Assembly (NCBI GenBank): GCA_013397075.1
Contig: VWZS01009934.1
Coordinates: 4,182,305 to 4,246,304, forward strand
DNA from: Rhabdornis inornatus
Lineage: Eukaryota; Chordata; Aves; Passeriformes; Rhabdornithidae
DNA length: 64,000 bases
Reading direction: 5' to 3'
Program-made: the position numbers and the translations under genes
Notes under the pieces: generated by a model
What the model was told of the DNA's origin: nothing
The model's input: the letters and a program-made list of their open reading frames with translations, nothing else
Databases searched by the model: none
Shown: in pieces, positions 1 through 11,600 of the stretch
How positions within the stretch are numbered: the first letter of the stretch is position 1
Layout of the letters: each line of letters begins with the position of its first letter

Positions 1-1303
1 ATGATTAAAAACAATAATTTTTGTCCTTGGTTGGGATGGGAGGAGGGAAACGACCATTAAAATAACTTTCATTAAAATTGTTTTGAGAACCAATTTGTTT
101 TGCATTTCAGAGTGTTCAGTATTTGATTAAGATTCCTAAACATAACAAGATTGTAACTGCTTTGTAATACATCAGAGGAGTAAGAAAACTATTTTGACAA
201 TTGTACAGATGATGGTTTTTAGTATTCTGGTATTGCTTCATTTATATTCTTCAGTATGACTTCAAATAAATGTTTTGTAAGTACTGTCATACTTCCTTCA
301 CCCTAAAAGAAGTACTTTTTCTGTTTGTACAGAATATTTGTACATTCTTATGGTAATAATTACAATTACGTGGAGTATTTAAATTCTCTAAACATAGTAT
401 CCCTGAAAAATGCAAACACTTTAGCCATACAGAGATATAAACCAAAATGCAGCTTGTTGTTAATTGTCCCATAATTTCATTAATAAACTGATAGCTGTTT
501 TTTTTGATGTAAGTCCACAGAATTGTAAACAAGACAGAAAACATAATATAGTTACATTAAAATGCACAAGTGTTACGGGTAAGTTGTAATAAAAACAGCA
601 GCAAAATGACATGAAGTGGCATAATTCTGAATCTTGCATTCACCAGGAATCTTGAATTTACACTGAGGATTTTGCAGAAATATGTAAATAGATACAAAGA
701 CTGTATTTCATTCGAAGTAGTTATTCTCTGTAAATGTATATCATTAATGTTAATAATTAACAGTGATGTTTTTACATCTATTCTAGAAATGCTGTGAAGT
801 TAAATCTGAATTAGACGCATATGCAGCAAATGTACTTTGATAATATTGAATGTATATTTTGTGTCACAAACAAAGCATTACTGAAAGCTGTTAACAAATC
901 ACAGTAATTCTGGGAGAATGAAAGCCTGTTAATAGCTGTACTGCACCACCCTTTTGACTTCCAAAGCAATCCATTCTTCTGTAAAAATGTATACTAGGAC
1001 TATGACTATGGTATTATTTTCAATGAATTTCAGTGGAAAAGACTATTATTTTGCTTTAAAGAAGGGTTTCCAGATTTGTCTTGTTTTGAATTACAAGCCT
1101 TGATTTTTGCTATTATGTTCTATTGGTTTTGGCATGGATATACTAAAGCCTTTTTTTTTTCCAGCATGTCTTTTCTCCCCTTTGGTTCTCCTTGTATTTA
1201 CTACCTTTCTCTTCTTTTCTTGTTTTGTTTTTTTTTGTTTTGTTTTGTTTTGTTTGGTTTGGTTTTTTGTTTTGGTGTTTGAAACCTTTCTTAATTGTTT
1301 CAG
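1..1303 (+). other. SEH1L: SEH1L last intron or alternative 3' sequence
   Basis: No conserved coding sequence is visible. The stretch is AT-rich and ends in a T- and TG-rich tract (about 1150-1290) leading to the acceptor ttgtttcag used by the final SEH1L exon. An AATAAA at 265-270 could serve an alternative shorter transcript, since SEH1L has alternative C-termini in mammals, but nothing else supports a 3' end there. By position it is intron of the long isoform. Confidence 0.6.
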
Positions 1304-1493
1304 GTATTTCTTTCCCCCTCTGGATTCCCCACGGGCTGGATCGAGATGGTCCAGTCATGCCCAGCTCCTTCCTCCTCCTCCTCTGATAGAGCAGTCTTGT
1401 GATGCTGACACTGCCAACCTCCAGTATCCTCACCCTCGCAGACGATGTGTATCTCGGCCTCTTAATCTTTTACCTGAGAATGAAGGGGTTTAA
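1304..1493 (+). CDS. SEH1L: SEH1L, last coding exon (long C-terminus)
   Basis: The exon encodes the C-terminal 62 residues of SEH1, a seven-bladed WD-repeat protein that works in the Y-shaped Nup107-160 complex of nuclear pores and kinetochores and in the GATOR2 complex that signals amino-acid sufficiency to mTORC1. The peptide starts YFFPPLDSPRAGSRWSS, continues with a proline run (QLLPPPP) and SCDADTANLQYPHPRRR, and ends PENEGV before TAA (1491-1493). This agrees closely with the long human isoform tail as I remember it. The acceptor is ttgtttcag at 1303. The first base completes an Arg codon begun in the previous exon, so the intron is phase 2. The WD repeats lie upstream of the window, so the gene is partial here. 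This tail is outside the propeller and probably disordered. Confidence 0.93.
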
Positions 1494-2060
1494 TATGTTA
1501 CTTTAAATACATTCTGAAGGGCCTTATCCTGGTATTTGTGAATGCTTCCATTTCTGGCTGCCTTTGTATTCCTTCTCTGGTACAGAAGACTTCTTAAAAA
1601 ATGTGGGAACTTTATGCATGTTTTGCAAAACAAAAAACATTCAGAACATGTTATCTGTGTATCAAAGACCATTTAAATTTGTACCCTTTGAATTTTGGCA
1701 ACATATATAAAGAGTATTAGCCATGAGCTCTTTATGGAGTAGGTGACTTCAGTGTGCCTGTCCTTTTTTCTTTGTTGTTTTCCTCCTTTTTGAAATCTGT
1801 CTAGTATGGTCTTTAATTTTTTTTCTTTTTGTATACTGCATTTACATGTGAAACACATTCTCAAAATTAGACATGCCTTCAAGACACTTGTGAGTGAAGA
1901 ACGATGTTGGATCAGCTTGTTAAAGGAGCAGAACCATTCCTGTGTATACTGCAGCAAAATAATTTGAAGTGTTTGGTTACTTAAGATTTTTTCATCTTGC
2001 TGTATAAATATTTAAATTTTATAATTGTTGACTAATAAACTTGTTCTGAAAGGTCTGCAT
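1494..2060 (+). other. SEH1L: SEH1L 3' untranslated region
   Basis: This AT-rich sequence follows the SEH1L stop codon and runs to a canonical polyadenylation signal at 2034-2039. A T/G-rich stretch (from about 2040) follows the signal, as expected for a cleavage site near 2055-2060. The exact end is inferred. The small frames on either strand look like chance. Confidence 0.75.
2034..2039 (+). promoter_or_regulatory. SEH1L: SEH1L polyadenylation signal AATAAA
   Basis: Canonical hexamer 541 nt after the SEH1L stop codon, followed by a T/G-rich element. It is the first AATAAA after the stop, so it is the best candidate for the end of the long-isoform mRNA. Confidence 0.7.
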
Positions 2061-4149
2061 TTGTATGCTTTTCCTTGTACTAAACTTTTTTCTTTTTTAA
2101 TAGGTTCCTGATGAAGGTGGTTTTTTGATTCAGGTGTCCACTCTCCTAGCTCTGCTTTTGTGCCGTTCTTGATGTGCAGCTTCATATTCCTGGTCTGTGC
2201 CACAAGGTGTGCTCTGACTTTTCCCGTGGGTGTGCTGAAGGTCTGCGGAGCCTGCTAGAGCTGTTGCGTTTCACATTACCTCTCAATTCTTTTCCAGTGA
2301 TTGAAGTCAATCAGGATTTTGAAGAAAGAGTGTTGCTTGAAAAAATGTGAAATGTCTTTTCTGATGTGTCAGCGCAGGAACGTCACTGCTCTGGATCAGC
2401 TGTTGGCACTGACTCAGACTGGTGCAAGACAGGAAGATAATGCTGGACAAAGAATGCATGGTATTGCCCAGGAGTAGCATTACTGCACAGGACAGGATTG
2501 CTGAGTTTGTTAGGCAGATCTTGGGGGGAGCAAGGAAAGAGGAGGCCTTTGTGCAGCAGAAACCTGAAGTGTAATAGTATATTTCAATGTGCTTTCAAAT
2601 GGACTTACCCTGCTGCCTAGTGGACTAGACCACTACTATGAGGTAAAGGACAAGGCAACTTGTATTTTTCCAGAGTGACAAGTTCCTGTGAGTTTTACTT
2701 GTATTCTGAAAACTTCATTTGCTCACATTTGTTTATTTTTCTCTGAGGGATCAAGTTTTAATTTAAAAACCCATGAGGTACACTGGTGTTAGAATAATGT
2801 ACTTGCTGAACATATGTGGAGGGAGGATGCTTGCTTTCCAGCTAACAGGAACAGAAGTGGAGGGGAAAAAAAAAAAGTTTTATACCTTTACCAGGAAAAG
2901 TTAACACAAAACCATGCCAACTTTGTATGGTAAACAGAAATGTTACATGATTAAAAGATAATGCTTGAATGGAGGGTGGGAAGTAACTATTCCTCTGAGG
3001 GAGAATGAATAATTTAAAAATTATCAACACTATTACACTGGGATATATTCCTAAACCAGAACAAACTATTTCTGGGTATGCAAGGAACACATATTTTTGA
3101 AGTGTTGAGCTATTTGCAGAATTTGTATCTTAACAATGAAGAGGTCGCAGATTAACTAGTTACAGTAATGACAATTTTCTGCAGCTTCTAGTAGTGCTTC
3201 TAATAGTTTATTCAGCATGGTCACATTATTTTCCTCTGTGATGAATGTGTTATTATTAGATATCCTAATTCCAGTCACACTTCTTACTAATGGAAACATG
3301 CTGTAAGTGTCAGTGCAAAGAACTCATATTAGAACACAGGGGCCAAGTACTTTAACCTCAGCAAATGAACTCAGGCTGGTTTTGTGGCTGATGTCTGCCT
3401 TGCCCCCTGCCAGTATTTTGTATTGACCTCTCTCCAAACCAGGACCCTTTGATCCACATCCCTGACTTTCCACCTCTGCTTTCTCAAATTCATGCTTCCC
3501 TCTATTCCCTTGACTCAAGCCTGTGAACTCTACTTCTGAGCAGGATCTGGACCCTTGGACATAGGGAACTCTAGGAGGTGAGATTATGAAAGGGCTTTGA
3601 AAGGGATAATTACAGCAGGCACTCACAATATTTTAAATTTATCCAGCACTTTTAAAGGCTGTGCTCCTTTTTCTTCTGAAATCATACCTGCAGTAGCCCT
3701 TTTACTGCTTCTGTGCTTGGAGCACATCTCAGGACTGCCAGGATTAGAAATCTTTGGGTCTTGTAGAAGCCATGAGATGGCTTTGGTGGTTTTCTTTGTT
3801 TTTCTTTGGTTTTGTCTGTGTGGTTTGTGTCTATGGTGGTTTTGCTTTTGTTGTTGTTTGGTTTTGTTTTGAACATTTGAACCAGTATGAATTTCTGCTT
3901 ACGACAAACATGGATTTTCGCTGTCGTAGATTTTTGCACTCTCCATACCAGGAATACAACTGTAGAAATGCATTGTGAAAACATCCTGGACAGCACTGAA
4001 TGTGATGTTGAAATTTTCATGCACACACACACATACGTGTGTTTGGAAGGCACCTGCTCACAGCCTCTGCTTAAAAAAGAATGTGACACGTATGCTTCAG
4101 CAAGGAAATGGAATTTTCCAAGTTCTGTACATAAACTAGAACACAAGGA
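2061..4149. other. SEH1L-CEP192 intergenic spacer
   Basis: About 2.1 kb with no recognisable gene. It holds low-complexity T/G-rich stretches (for example 3780-3875) and a short CA run (4022-4033). Frames up to about 160 codons occur on the minus strand (3682-4161) but have no recognisable motif or splice context. No repeat family was recognised except the CR1 end that follows it. Confidence 0.6.
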
Positions 4150-4350
4150 GTTCCGCCTCAACGCGAGAAAGAACTTTATGCTGAGGGTGGCAGAGCACTG
4201 GGACAGGCTGCCCAGGGGGGTCGTGGGGTCTCTCTGGAGACATCAAAATCCCAACCGGAGTGAGTCACCTGCTCTAGGTGATCCTGCCTTGGCGTGGGGG
4301 CGGGACTGGACGATCTCCAGAGGTCCCTTCCAGTCCTAGCGATTCTATTT
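4150..4350 (+). mobile_element. CR1 LINE 3' end fragment, sense
   Basis: The sequence matches the well-known 3' end of avian CR1 non-LTR retrotransposons: a block on the pattern gagcactgggacaggctgcc, then tctggagacat, then gaggtcccttccagtcct and the terminal CGATTCTATTT. CR1 copies are usually 5'-truncated, and this one keeps about 200 bp with small internal deletions. It lies immediately upstream of the GC-rich CEP192 promoter. Confidence 0.85.
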
Positions 4351-4419
4351 CTCAGCCTCATCTAACTGACTTTTTTTTGTTTAGTTTTGTTTAGTTTTTA
4401 GGTAGGACGGGGGACAGCA

Positions 4420-5016
4420 GGGTGGGCGGGATGTTCAGCGGCCCTTTCCCTGGAAGATCCCGAGCTACTCACTACTACGGAGACCCAAAAAAAGCAAATA
4501 CGTGAGACAAAACACACCAATCCCGTTCCCCTGGGAAACACCCGCCCCCCGTTCCCGCCTAACGGCCGCCAGGACGCCGCCGGGGGCGGGGCTGGGCGGC
4601 ACCGCGCGCGCATCACCCAATTAATGTCGCCGCCGCCCCGTCCCTAACTTTCTCCCTTCCNNNCCGTGTCCGCCAATCGCCGGCTCCGCTCGGGGCGCTG
4701 CCATTGGCTGGACGGAGCGACCGCCGAAGTTTGGGCGGTGCGCGCGGCGCGGCTGCGCACGCGCCCCTGGCCGCGGCCGTTTCCGTTGCGCGCCCGGGGA
4801 GCGGGGGGTGCCCGCCCGGCCGCTGGGGGGCGCTGCGTTGGCGGCGGCGGGGGGTGGGTCCCGAGTCCTTAGTCCCGAGTTTTGGCGGTCGGTCCGTCTG
4901 TCCGCCAGCGTTCCTGCTGCTCCTGGGACCCTCGGGAAGTGCAGAGCCCATCTGCCCCTGCTCTTTGGGCACAAAGGCCCTCTCTCGTCGCCGAACTGCG
5001 CGGCGGAGCGTGGCCG
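4420..5016 (+). promoter_or_regulatory. CEP192: CEP192 CpG-island promoter and non-coding exon 1
   Basis: A dense CpG-rich block in otherwise AT-rich DNA. It holds a GC box (GGGGCGGGGC at 4583-4592), a forward CCAAT at 4673-4677 and an inverted one (ATTGG) at 4703-4707, about 30 bp apart, the NF-Y arrangement common in cell-cycle genes. An E2F-like TTTGGCGG is at 4881-4888. Three unknown bases (4661-4663) mark a sequencing gap. There is no TATA box, so initiation is probably dispersed around 4750-4900. The first exon most likely ends at 5016, because tggccg is followed by the strong donor gtgagc. No ATG occurs between 4861 and 5016. The start site is inferred. Confidence 0.7.
4617..4707 (+). 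promoter_or_regulatory. CEP192: CCAAT boxes (NF-Y type)
   Basis: CCAAT occurs at 4617-4621 and 4673-4677 on the + strand and as ATTGG at 4703-4707. The last two are separated by about three helical turns, as in many G2/M promoters bound by NF-Y. Function is inferred from sequence only. Confidence 0.5.
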
Positions 5017-5389
5017 GTGAGCAGCCGGAGCCTTCCCTCCTCGGCCCGTGGTCCCACAGAGTTGGTATCGCCTCAGGTGCTCCCTGGAGGGGCCGCGCAG
5101 GGAGGAGGGCAGGCTCGGACAGCCGCGGTCCGGGCGGCTTTACGGGCTAAATATAGGCTGGCACGTCTGGCAGCGGCCACGGTAACTCGCAGGAGCACCG
5201 CTCTTTTTAGGCGCTCCAAGAGGGCTGTGAAAGTGCGTACCCCAAAAGTCTTGGTGGGAGAGGACTGGGAATGGTTCTTGAGCACGTTTGTGGATAAGGC
5301 GGGATGCTTGCCAAGGAATACTGGCAGTGATGTGCGAGTAAAGTGCGCTGCCTCGTTTAAGTGTGAAGCTGTTCGGGTCTTGCTTGCAG

Positions 5390-5517
5390 ATGCTGCCCGA
5401 CCGGGGCTGATGGTGTTGCCGGGCCGAGTGCTGTACCGGGCAGCGTGTGCAGGAGGATGGAAGACTTCAGGAATATCGCCGACGAGACGTTCCCGAGCTA
5501 CCTGGGCCATTCCTTGA
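5390..5517 (+). other. CEP192: Two upstream ORFs in the CEP192 leader
   Basis: If exon 2 begins at 5390, an ATG lies at the splice junction and opens a six-codon ORF ending TGA at 5408-5410. The A of that stop is also the A of a second ATG (5410-5412), in another frame, which runs 35 codons and stops at 5515-5517, past the CEP192 start. Both upstream ATGs have C at -3, so they are weaker than the main start. They could lower translation of CEP192 through leaky scanning and reinitiation. This depends on the inferred exon start. Confidence 0.5.
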
Positions 5518-5620
5518 ACAGCAGCGCGAGTGTCGTCTTTGAGAATGTCACCGTCTCCAACCTGGGGTTGCCTGTGGCGGCCTCCACTCTTGTCAGGAGC
5601 CAAACGGGCGGTGACAACAG
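5390..5620 (+). CDS. CEP192: CEP192 exon 2: 5' UTR tail and residues 1-54 (CDS from 5457)
   Basis: The acceptor cttgcttgcag ends at 5389. The ATG at 5457-5459 opens MEDFRNIADETFPSYL, followed by ENVTVSNLGLPVAASTLVR. Thr44 in the STL motif corresponds to the human PLK1-docking threonine, which becomes phosphorylated. The donor is gtgagg at 5621; the coding part is 164 nt and ends in phase 2. The 67 nt before the ATG contain two upstream ATGs (5390 and 5410). Confidence 0.93.
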
Positions 5621-8600
5621 GTGAGGGTCTTAATAAGTGCCACTCAGTAATATTAAAAAAACCAAACTGTTGAAGCATTTAACTCTGGAGAGCAAAAATT
5701 AATTTCAGATTAAGAAATTAAGATTTAATTAAGATTAATTTAATTAAGATTAATTTAAGATTACTTGGTCGGTGGAAAAACTATTTACCAATCAGTATCT
5801 CAGTAATCAGCAAACACAGGATTGTCTGTATTACCAGTGTAAAATTTGCATTTAATTTGTAACTAGTACAATATTTAACATTTGCAAAAATTGCCCTTCA
5901 GAAGTAATTTAATTTCTAGGCCTTAACAATCAAGTCTAATTTAACTCAGCTCTTCAGTTTACTATACTCGAGTTTGAAGTTGTGTAGAGAATAATATATT
6001 TTTTACATCGTGTTCTCTGTTAACTGTTCACTGAATTTACCTGAATCTGGCTCCTTTTAGAAAGGGTAAGAACTAGTGTTATGTATAAGAATTAAAACTT
6101 GCTCAGCAAGGAGTAGACCAAAGAGTAACAATTTGAAGCTGTTGCACTTAACTGCTGTCCTGTTACTTAACAACAAGATGAGACTTTAATACCCTGTCTT
6201 TCCAGAAGTGTGTGTTCCAGAAGGACACCACTAGCCACTAAAAAACTGTAACGTAGTATTTCTCTAAAGAGTTACAGAAGACTGGAGAGGAGAATTCGGG
6301 ATATATATGTGTATCTCTAAATACAGATTAGCTAAAATATTGAAATAACTTAACTTACAAGAAATAAGTAGTCATCAGTATGAGTTTTTTCTCTCCAATT
6401 CTTTGGAAAACAGGAGCAGTGCATATTAGAATGACTCTGATGTGTGTTGTTCTGCCCCACGTTTACAGGCTTCCTGATGATTGTGCGTCCTATTTGGAAG
6501 GGAAGCATTCACCTCTATCAGGATCTGCTCACAGCGGTCAGTCACATCCTGAGCCAGTGGAAAGATTTGCCCTCTGCTTTCATGATGACATGTAAGTGAG
6601 GTAGTTAAAATCTAGTTCTATCCTAAAATGCAGATACCAGTAAGTTAGTATGTAGATTTGTATGTACTATATGGCTAATTATGGGCTACTTCAGAGCTGA
6701 GTTGCAGAATTGAAAACAGCAGCTTTTACTACTGGCCTGCACTAACTGGAGAGCTCAGCTGTGCATTGGCCTGTTGGCTTACAGTGTTTGGCAGCCTGGG
6801 CAGCTTTTGCTACAAAAACAGCTCCTCCGTATTTTCTGAAGTGGGATAGTGCTAGGCCACGTGGAAGCACCCTCTGCAGGGATGCCACTTAGCCTGTGCA
6901 GTCCTACATGAGCAGCATTCTGCTGTTTGACTTCACGTATGTGACAGGAATGGATCTTCAGAAGGGATGTTTTCTAGACTGTGAGGTTTTGTTTTGTTGT
7001 CACACTAATTAAAAATATCCTGAGCATGATTATTTAATTGACTTACCTGAATGTGGCCTGTATTTACCTAGTTTGCTTTACATAATCTAGAATTAAGCTG
7101 GTTCATGTTTCTGGTTCATGTCATGTGTGTGAATAGCACTGGTATAAATATGTTTTGAATAAGTATCAAGCAATTTGCATGCAGAAAGGAGCAACAGTTT
7201 CTATTAAATTTGCCTTCCTTGTAGCCTCAGTGGTTGGTATTTCTTAGGAAATAATTAGTATTAGTTATATACTTGAGAAAGCATTGCTGAGTGGTGGAAG
7301 TGTTGCGAGCTGTTGCATAGATTACTCTAACCAAGGCCAGTGCCTTGTGCTCCTGTGTGGAAGAAACTGCACGTTGTGCCTTTCTCACTGATAAAATTGC
7401 ACTGTAGGCACTATGTCCTTATCAAAACAAAGAATGTAAGATTTGAGAGGGAGTCAGTGTCTCTTGATTGTGCTCAAGTAAGAAAACAAAACACAGAACA
7501 TGGCGTAGTTGTGTTTTAGAGTTTTGAATGTTAGTTTCATTTATTTATCTAAAATATTGAAGCAAAATTATGCAATTTTAACATCTGGCACGATTAGTTT
7601 ATAGGCCTGCATGGATGTTCTGTAAAGCCAGAAGTGAAGGATAACTTTCCTGCATAATTACAAAAGTGGTTATTTAACTACATGCAATTTCAGTAACTCA
7701 TGTTCTTTATAATTTGGTGCCTTATTTAGTGTGACAAAAGGCTTGGTGATACTGTGGACTTGTTGAAATCTTGTCTAGTGTTTGACTTGGTCTCAAATAG
7801 ATCATGGAACCTGGACAGAGTGGACCCTTTTGTCCTTATACTTTCCCTCTTTTTACAGAAATGAAAGAGGAACAAATAGATAGAGAGGCATATTTTGCAT
7901 GAAATTTCACTATTTGTGTCACTCTTTAAATTGTTAAACTTGTAATTACAAAGTAATTACAAAATTACAAGTCCTTGTAATTTTGATATGTATTCTTTTA
8001 TTGTAAAATGACAGGTCTCTAGAATCTGTCCTGTATTGGAAACAACAGTCTGAGACAAAGCAATTGGAGCATTTATCAAATGTTTATCATGAGAGATGAT
8101 AGTGTGTGTAGCTTACTGATTTTTAATTGAAATAATTCTCTTTCTAGGGAAATGGCTACGCAAATTGAAGAGCCTCAGCCACCTTGTGTTAATTTGAAAG
8201 AATCCCACTCAGTACATAGAGAGGAAGCTCAGAATGTCATTGAACATTCAAATCCCGGTCAAGGTACCTTATGTGAAGTTTTGCCACTTGAGCGACTTGA
8301 AGGTATTAAATTTTCAGAAAAACTGTGTACTTATTGTCACTGTAATTAGCTTTTTATGCTACAGATGTCTTCTTTGGACCCTTTCATTGTTTTATGGCAG
8401 ATTATAGATGAGTTTTGAAAAAAAACTCTTGGATTTGAGCAAACTGAAAACAGAGAAAGCTTGTGGTTGACGTGTTCTTGGACTGCTCTTGAAAGTAAAA
8501 AGCTATACAGCAGGCTGGTGAAAATAATGTTTGCTATATATTTGCTATATATTTTGCTATAAATAGAAGGCCATTAATAATCTGACTTAGTTCCAGGAAC

Positions 8601-11600
8601 TTTGGGGAAGAAGTGTATGTAGCTTATTCTCTACCCCTTCTATTTCAGTAAGTGTAAGGCTGCAAGGTTATGTTTTAACTAGCATCTCTTCTCTTACCCT
8701 ATTCTAACCTCTAATAGGTGTCTTTAATTGTTGCTGTAGGTGTTGGAAGCATACTCTTCTAGTGAGGTTATGCATGAAAAAATAGTTTTGGATACTTGTT
8801 GTGAAAACTATACTTTTTCTGAGGTCTAGGTAGAGTAGTGGAAGCAAAAGAATATTCCAAAACTTATTTTAATAGCATGGCTACTGATACTAAGCTTGCC
8901 TGGGGTTTTTGCTAGTGCCAGTTCTGTGAATAAATTCTATTTGTCTCATAAAATTCAGTAAATACAGATAGTAAGTATATACTTCTAGACATTATCCTTT
9001 TCCAAGCTTTGAGTATTTGTATAGGTTTTTGTCAAGTATTAATAATTTTGACAGATAACCTGTTCAATTAGAAAGTACTGTGACCTGTAATATAAATAGA
9101 CCCTTATTAAAAAACACTTATAACAGGGAAATGTTGGCTTCAGTCATTTGTTACTGTAGTCTTGAGGAAGTGGCTGTAACTGGCAACGAAATAGTGATGC
9201 TTTGGAAAGCTGAGACTGCCCAGTGTTTGGACTTGATAGTGGCCAGTCAGATTTAGTTACTTGATTTTAAGTTGGAAATTTTTGTTTGGAAATTGTCTTT
9301 TATTCGCACCTATTACTGAAGAATTACAAACTTTCTTTGCTCAAATCTGTGTGTGCAAGTCTGAACTGTTCTCTGTCATGTGGGACTTGCAAATGGTTTG
9401 TGTGGATATAACACACAGATAAATGGATGCTGCTTAAAATGATCCAAAAGAAGAATTGGTCCAGTAGATGAAATGCAACAGTGGAACAGAACGCTTGTTC
9501 CTCCTTCTGCTAGTACAAACTGGGACTCCTTACTTTCTTGTGCTGCCTTGGGGAAATCCTTAAGGCAGTAAATAACTTTCATCATTTTTGGAGTTCTAGA
9601 CCTGATGAAGCTCTGCCTTTTTAACAAGATCTTTTAGATCGTTGTCATAAGAACGTACAAGGTTTAGTGTTGTGGTAGTCTGTAAGTTGGGGTTATTTCT
9701 ATGGTGTACTCCAAGACCTTCCATGGGCTCAAGTTTAACCTTAGAGAATAGTCAGCACTTGTTATGTTCTCGTGTTATACTACTAAAATACTGCTTAGAC
9801 CACTTTTTTATGTTTCAGATTTGCCAACTGGAATGTGTTTTCTCCCAAACATTAAGAACAGCAAGGTAAAAGCTTTTCCAAATACAGTGAAATTAAATGT
9901 TTTCTAATATTAATATTCTAATAGACTTAATTCTGTGAGAGGAGTAGGGAGGGAATGGAACTGTGTTTATTGTCTTATATTGTGTATACCTTAAGTTTAT
10001 AAAAGTGCTGGCATGACTCACTTTGTCTTAATTTTGCAGATCACTTAATTAGTGCCATGTGAGCATGACTCCATCTAGTCTTCCTCAGTTGTGAAAACTG
10101 TTGTTTGCTCCTAGCCTCTGCTGTCTTGTAGCTCTTTGTCACTGTAAGGACCTCCCATTTTATCCCCATTGTAGTCTATCTTACTGAAGCATCTTTTGAG
10201 CAATTTTTGTAGTGCTTTTGGAAATTGAAGTAGACAATCCAGAGCTAGCAAGTAGCTGCTGGTATTGACAGGTAGGGCTATGCTTCACCTGTTTTTATCT
10301 ACTGTGTTAGAGACGGTAAGAGTTTTGGGCACAGAGATACAATGCAGACAGGAATGGGAGGTTGCCTGGTCCTTGTAGAAAACACGTATCAGGCTGCTGC
10401 CAAATGCTGTCCAATACATACTCCTTAGTGTATCAGCTAGTATTTTGATTTAGTTTTCTGTCATTTGAATTTTGTAGGGGCCACAGTGGTCAGTGAGTTG
10501 CAGTTGAATGCTTGCAGGTTGTCTTCTGAAAACCATAATTAATTTTCCTTTCAAATTCTTTACTTTCTGAATTTGAACTTTTTTTGTTGTTTGTCAGAGG
10601 TGATCTGTTCATTACAAAGAATGTGAGACTAAATTCATACCAGATGTTATGTCATGCTGTTTTTAAAAATAATTCAGCTATAGAAAAGATAGAGTATTTG
10701 CTGTTAGCTAGATTCAGCTGAAATATTACTTTTTGAGTAATTCAGTGTGCTCATTTGGAGAAATTTCCAGCAAAGGTTAGATCCGTGTGTACGATTTCTG
10801 AAGAAGCTCTGTTTTAACAGCATAGGAAACTATTGAGAGATGTCTTTGTGCATTTAAGTTGGGATTGCGGCTCAATGGATGGAGGACAGTTTTTTTCAAG
10901 TGTAAACTCTTTAATGCAATGTTTCAGTTCTTTATTTTGAGGTCCCTTAAGTTTGGTGTCCTTCAGATGCTTTTGAGATGCATTTTTGCTCTTTGCCTTT
11001 TATGGTTCCCACGTTTCTTGCATGCATCCATTCTGGAAGCTAGCAGGCAAAGTCCATTGGAACTGGAGTGTTTCCTGGGATAAGTAAAAAAAAGTGCATG
11101 TAGAGTTTTGCAATATTATTAACCTCATTAATTATTTTTTATTAACTTATTTCATAAAATAGTAATTTCTATAAACATTTATTTATGGGTGTTTTTCACA
11201 GGTTGGTCCTTCTGAACCTTCTGAAAAGCTGATAGAAGGTGCTAACTCGAGTGTTCATCTTAGCAATAGCCTTTCAAGTTTTTTGGAGAATGAGAAACTC
11301 TCATCTCTTCTAAGCTCAGATGAAGATTCCACTGGTAGGTGTGTTTATAACTCTTGGTAGCTGAGTCTATAATTCTGACTCAGTGTTGTTGCATACTTGA
11401 GGGGAAAGATGCTGTTTTACTTAAGTATTTAATATCAGATTGTGCTTGATAAAAAAGTAGTATAACAATATTAAAGAAAGCTGTTCTTTGGAAAACTGAC
11501 TGTTTTAAAATTGTAACAGGAGTAGGCGGCTATGGAATTTGTCAGAGAAGATCGCAATTGGAATTTTAATCTATTAAAAAAAAAACCCACTCCTTAGTTA

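Noticed and set aside
3682..4161. 159-codon minus-strand frame in the intergenic spacer
   Set aside because: No conserved motif and no promoter or splice features; it covers low-complexity and CA-repeat sequence.
4882..5517. 211-codon + strand frame through the promoter region
   Set aside because: It reads across the inferred non-coding exon 1 and intron 1 in GC-rich DNA where stops are rare. Only its last part (5410-5517) is retained, as an upstream ORF.
5073..5678. 201-codon minus-strand frame near the CEP192 start
   Set aside because: Antisense to exon 2 in GC-rich sequence; no motif or splice context. Not evidence for a divergent gene.
8148..8263. Alternative exon 4 ending at the donor gtacct (8264)
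   Set aside because: It would drop the LPLERLE segment seen in human and leave the wrong phase for exon 5.
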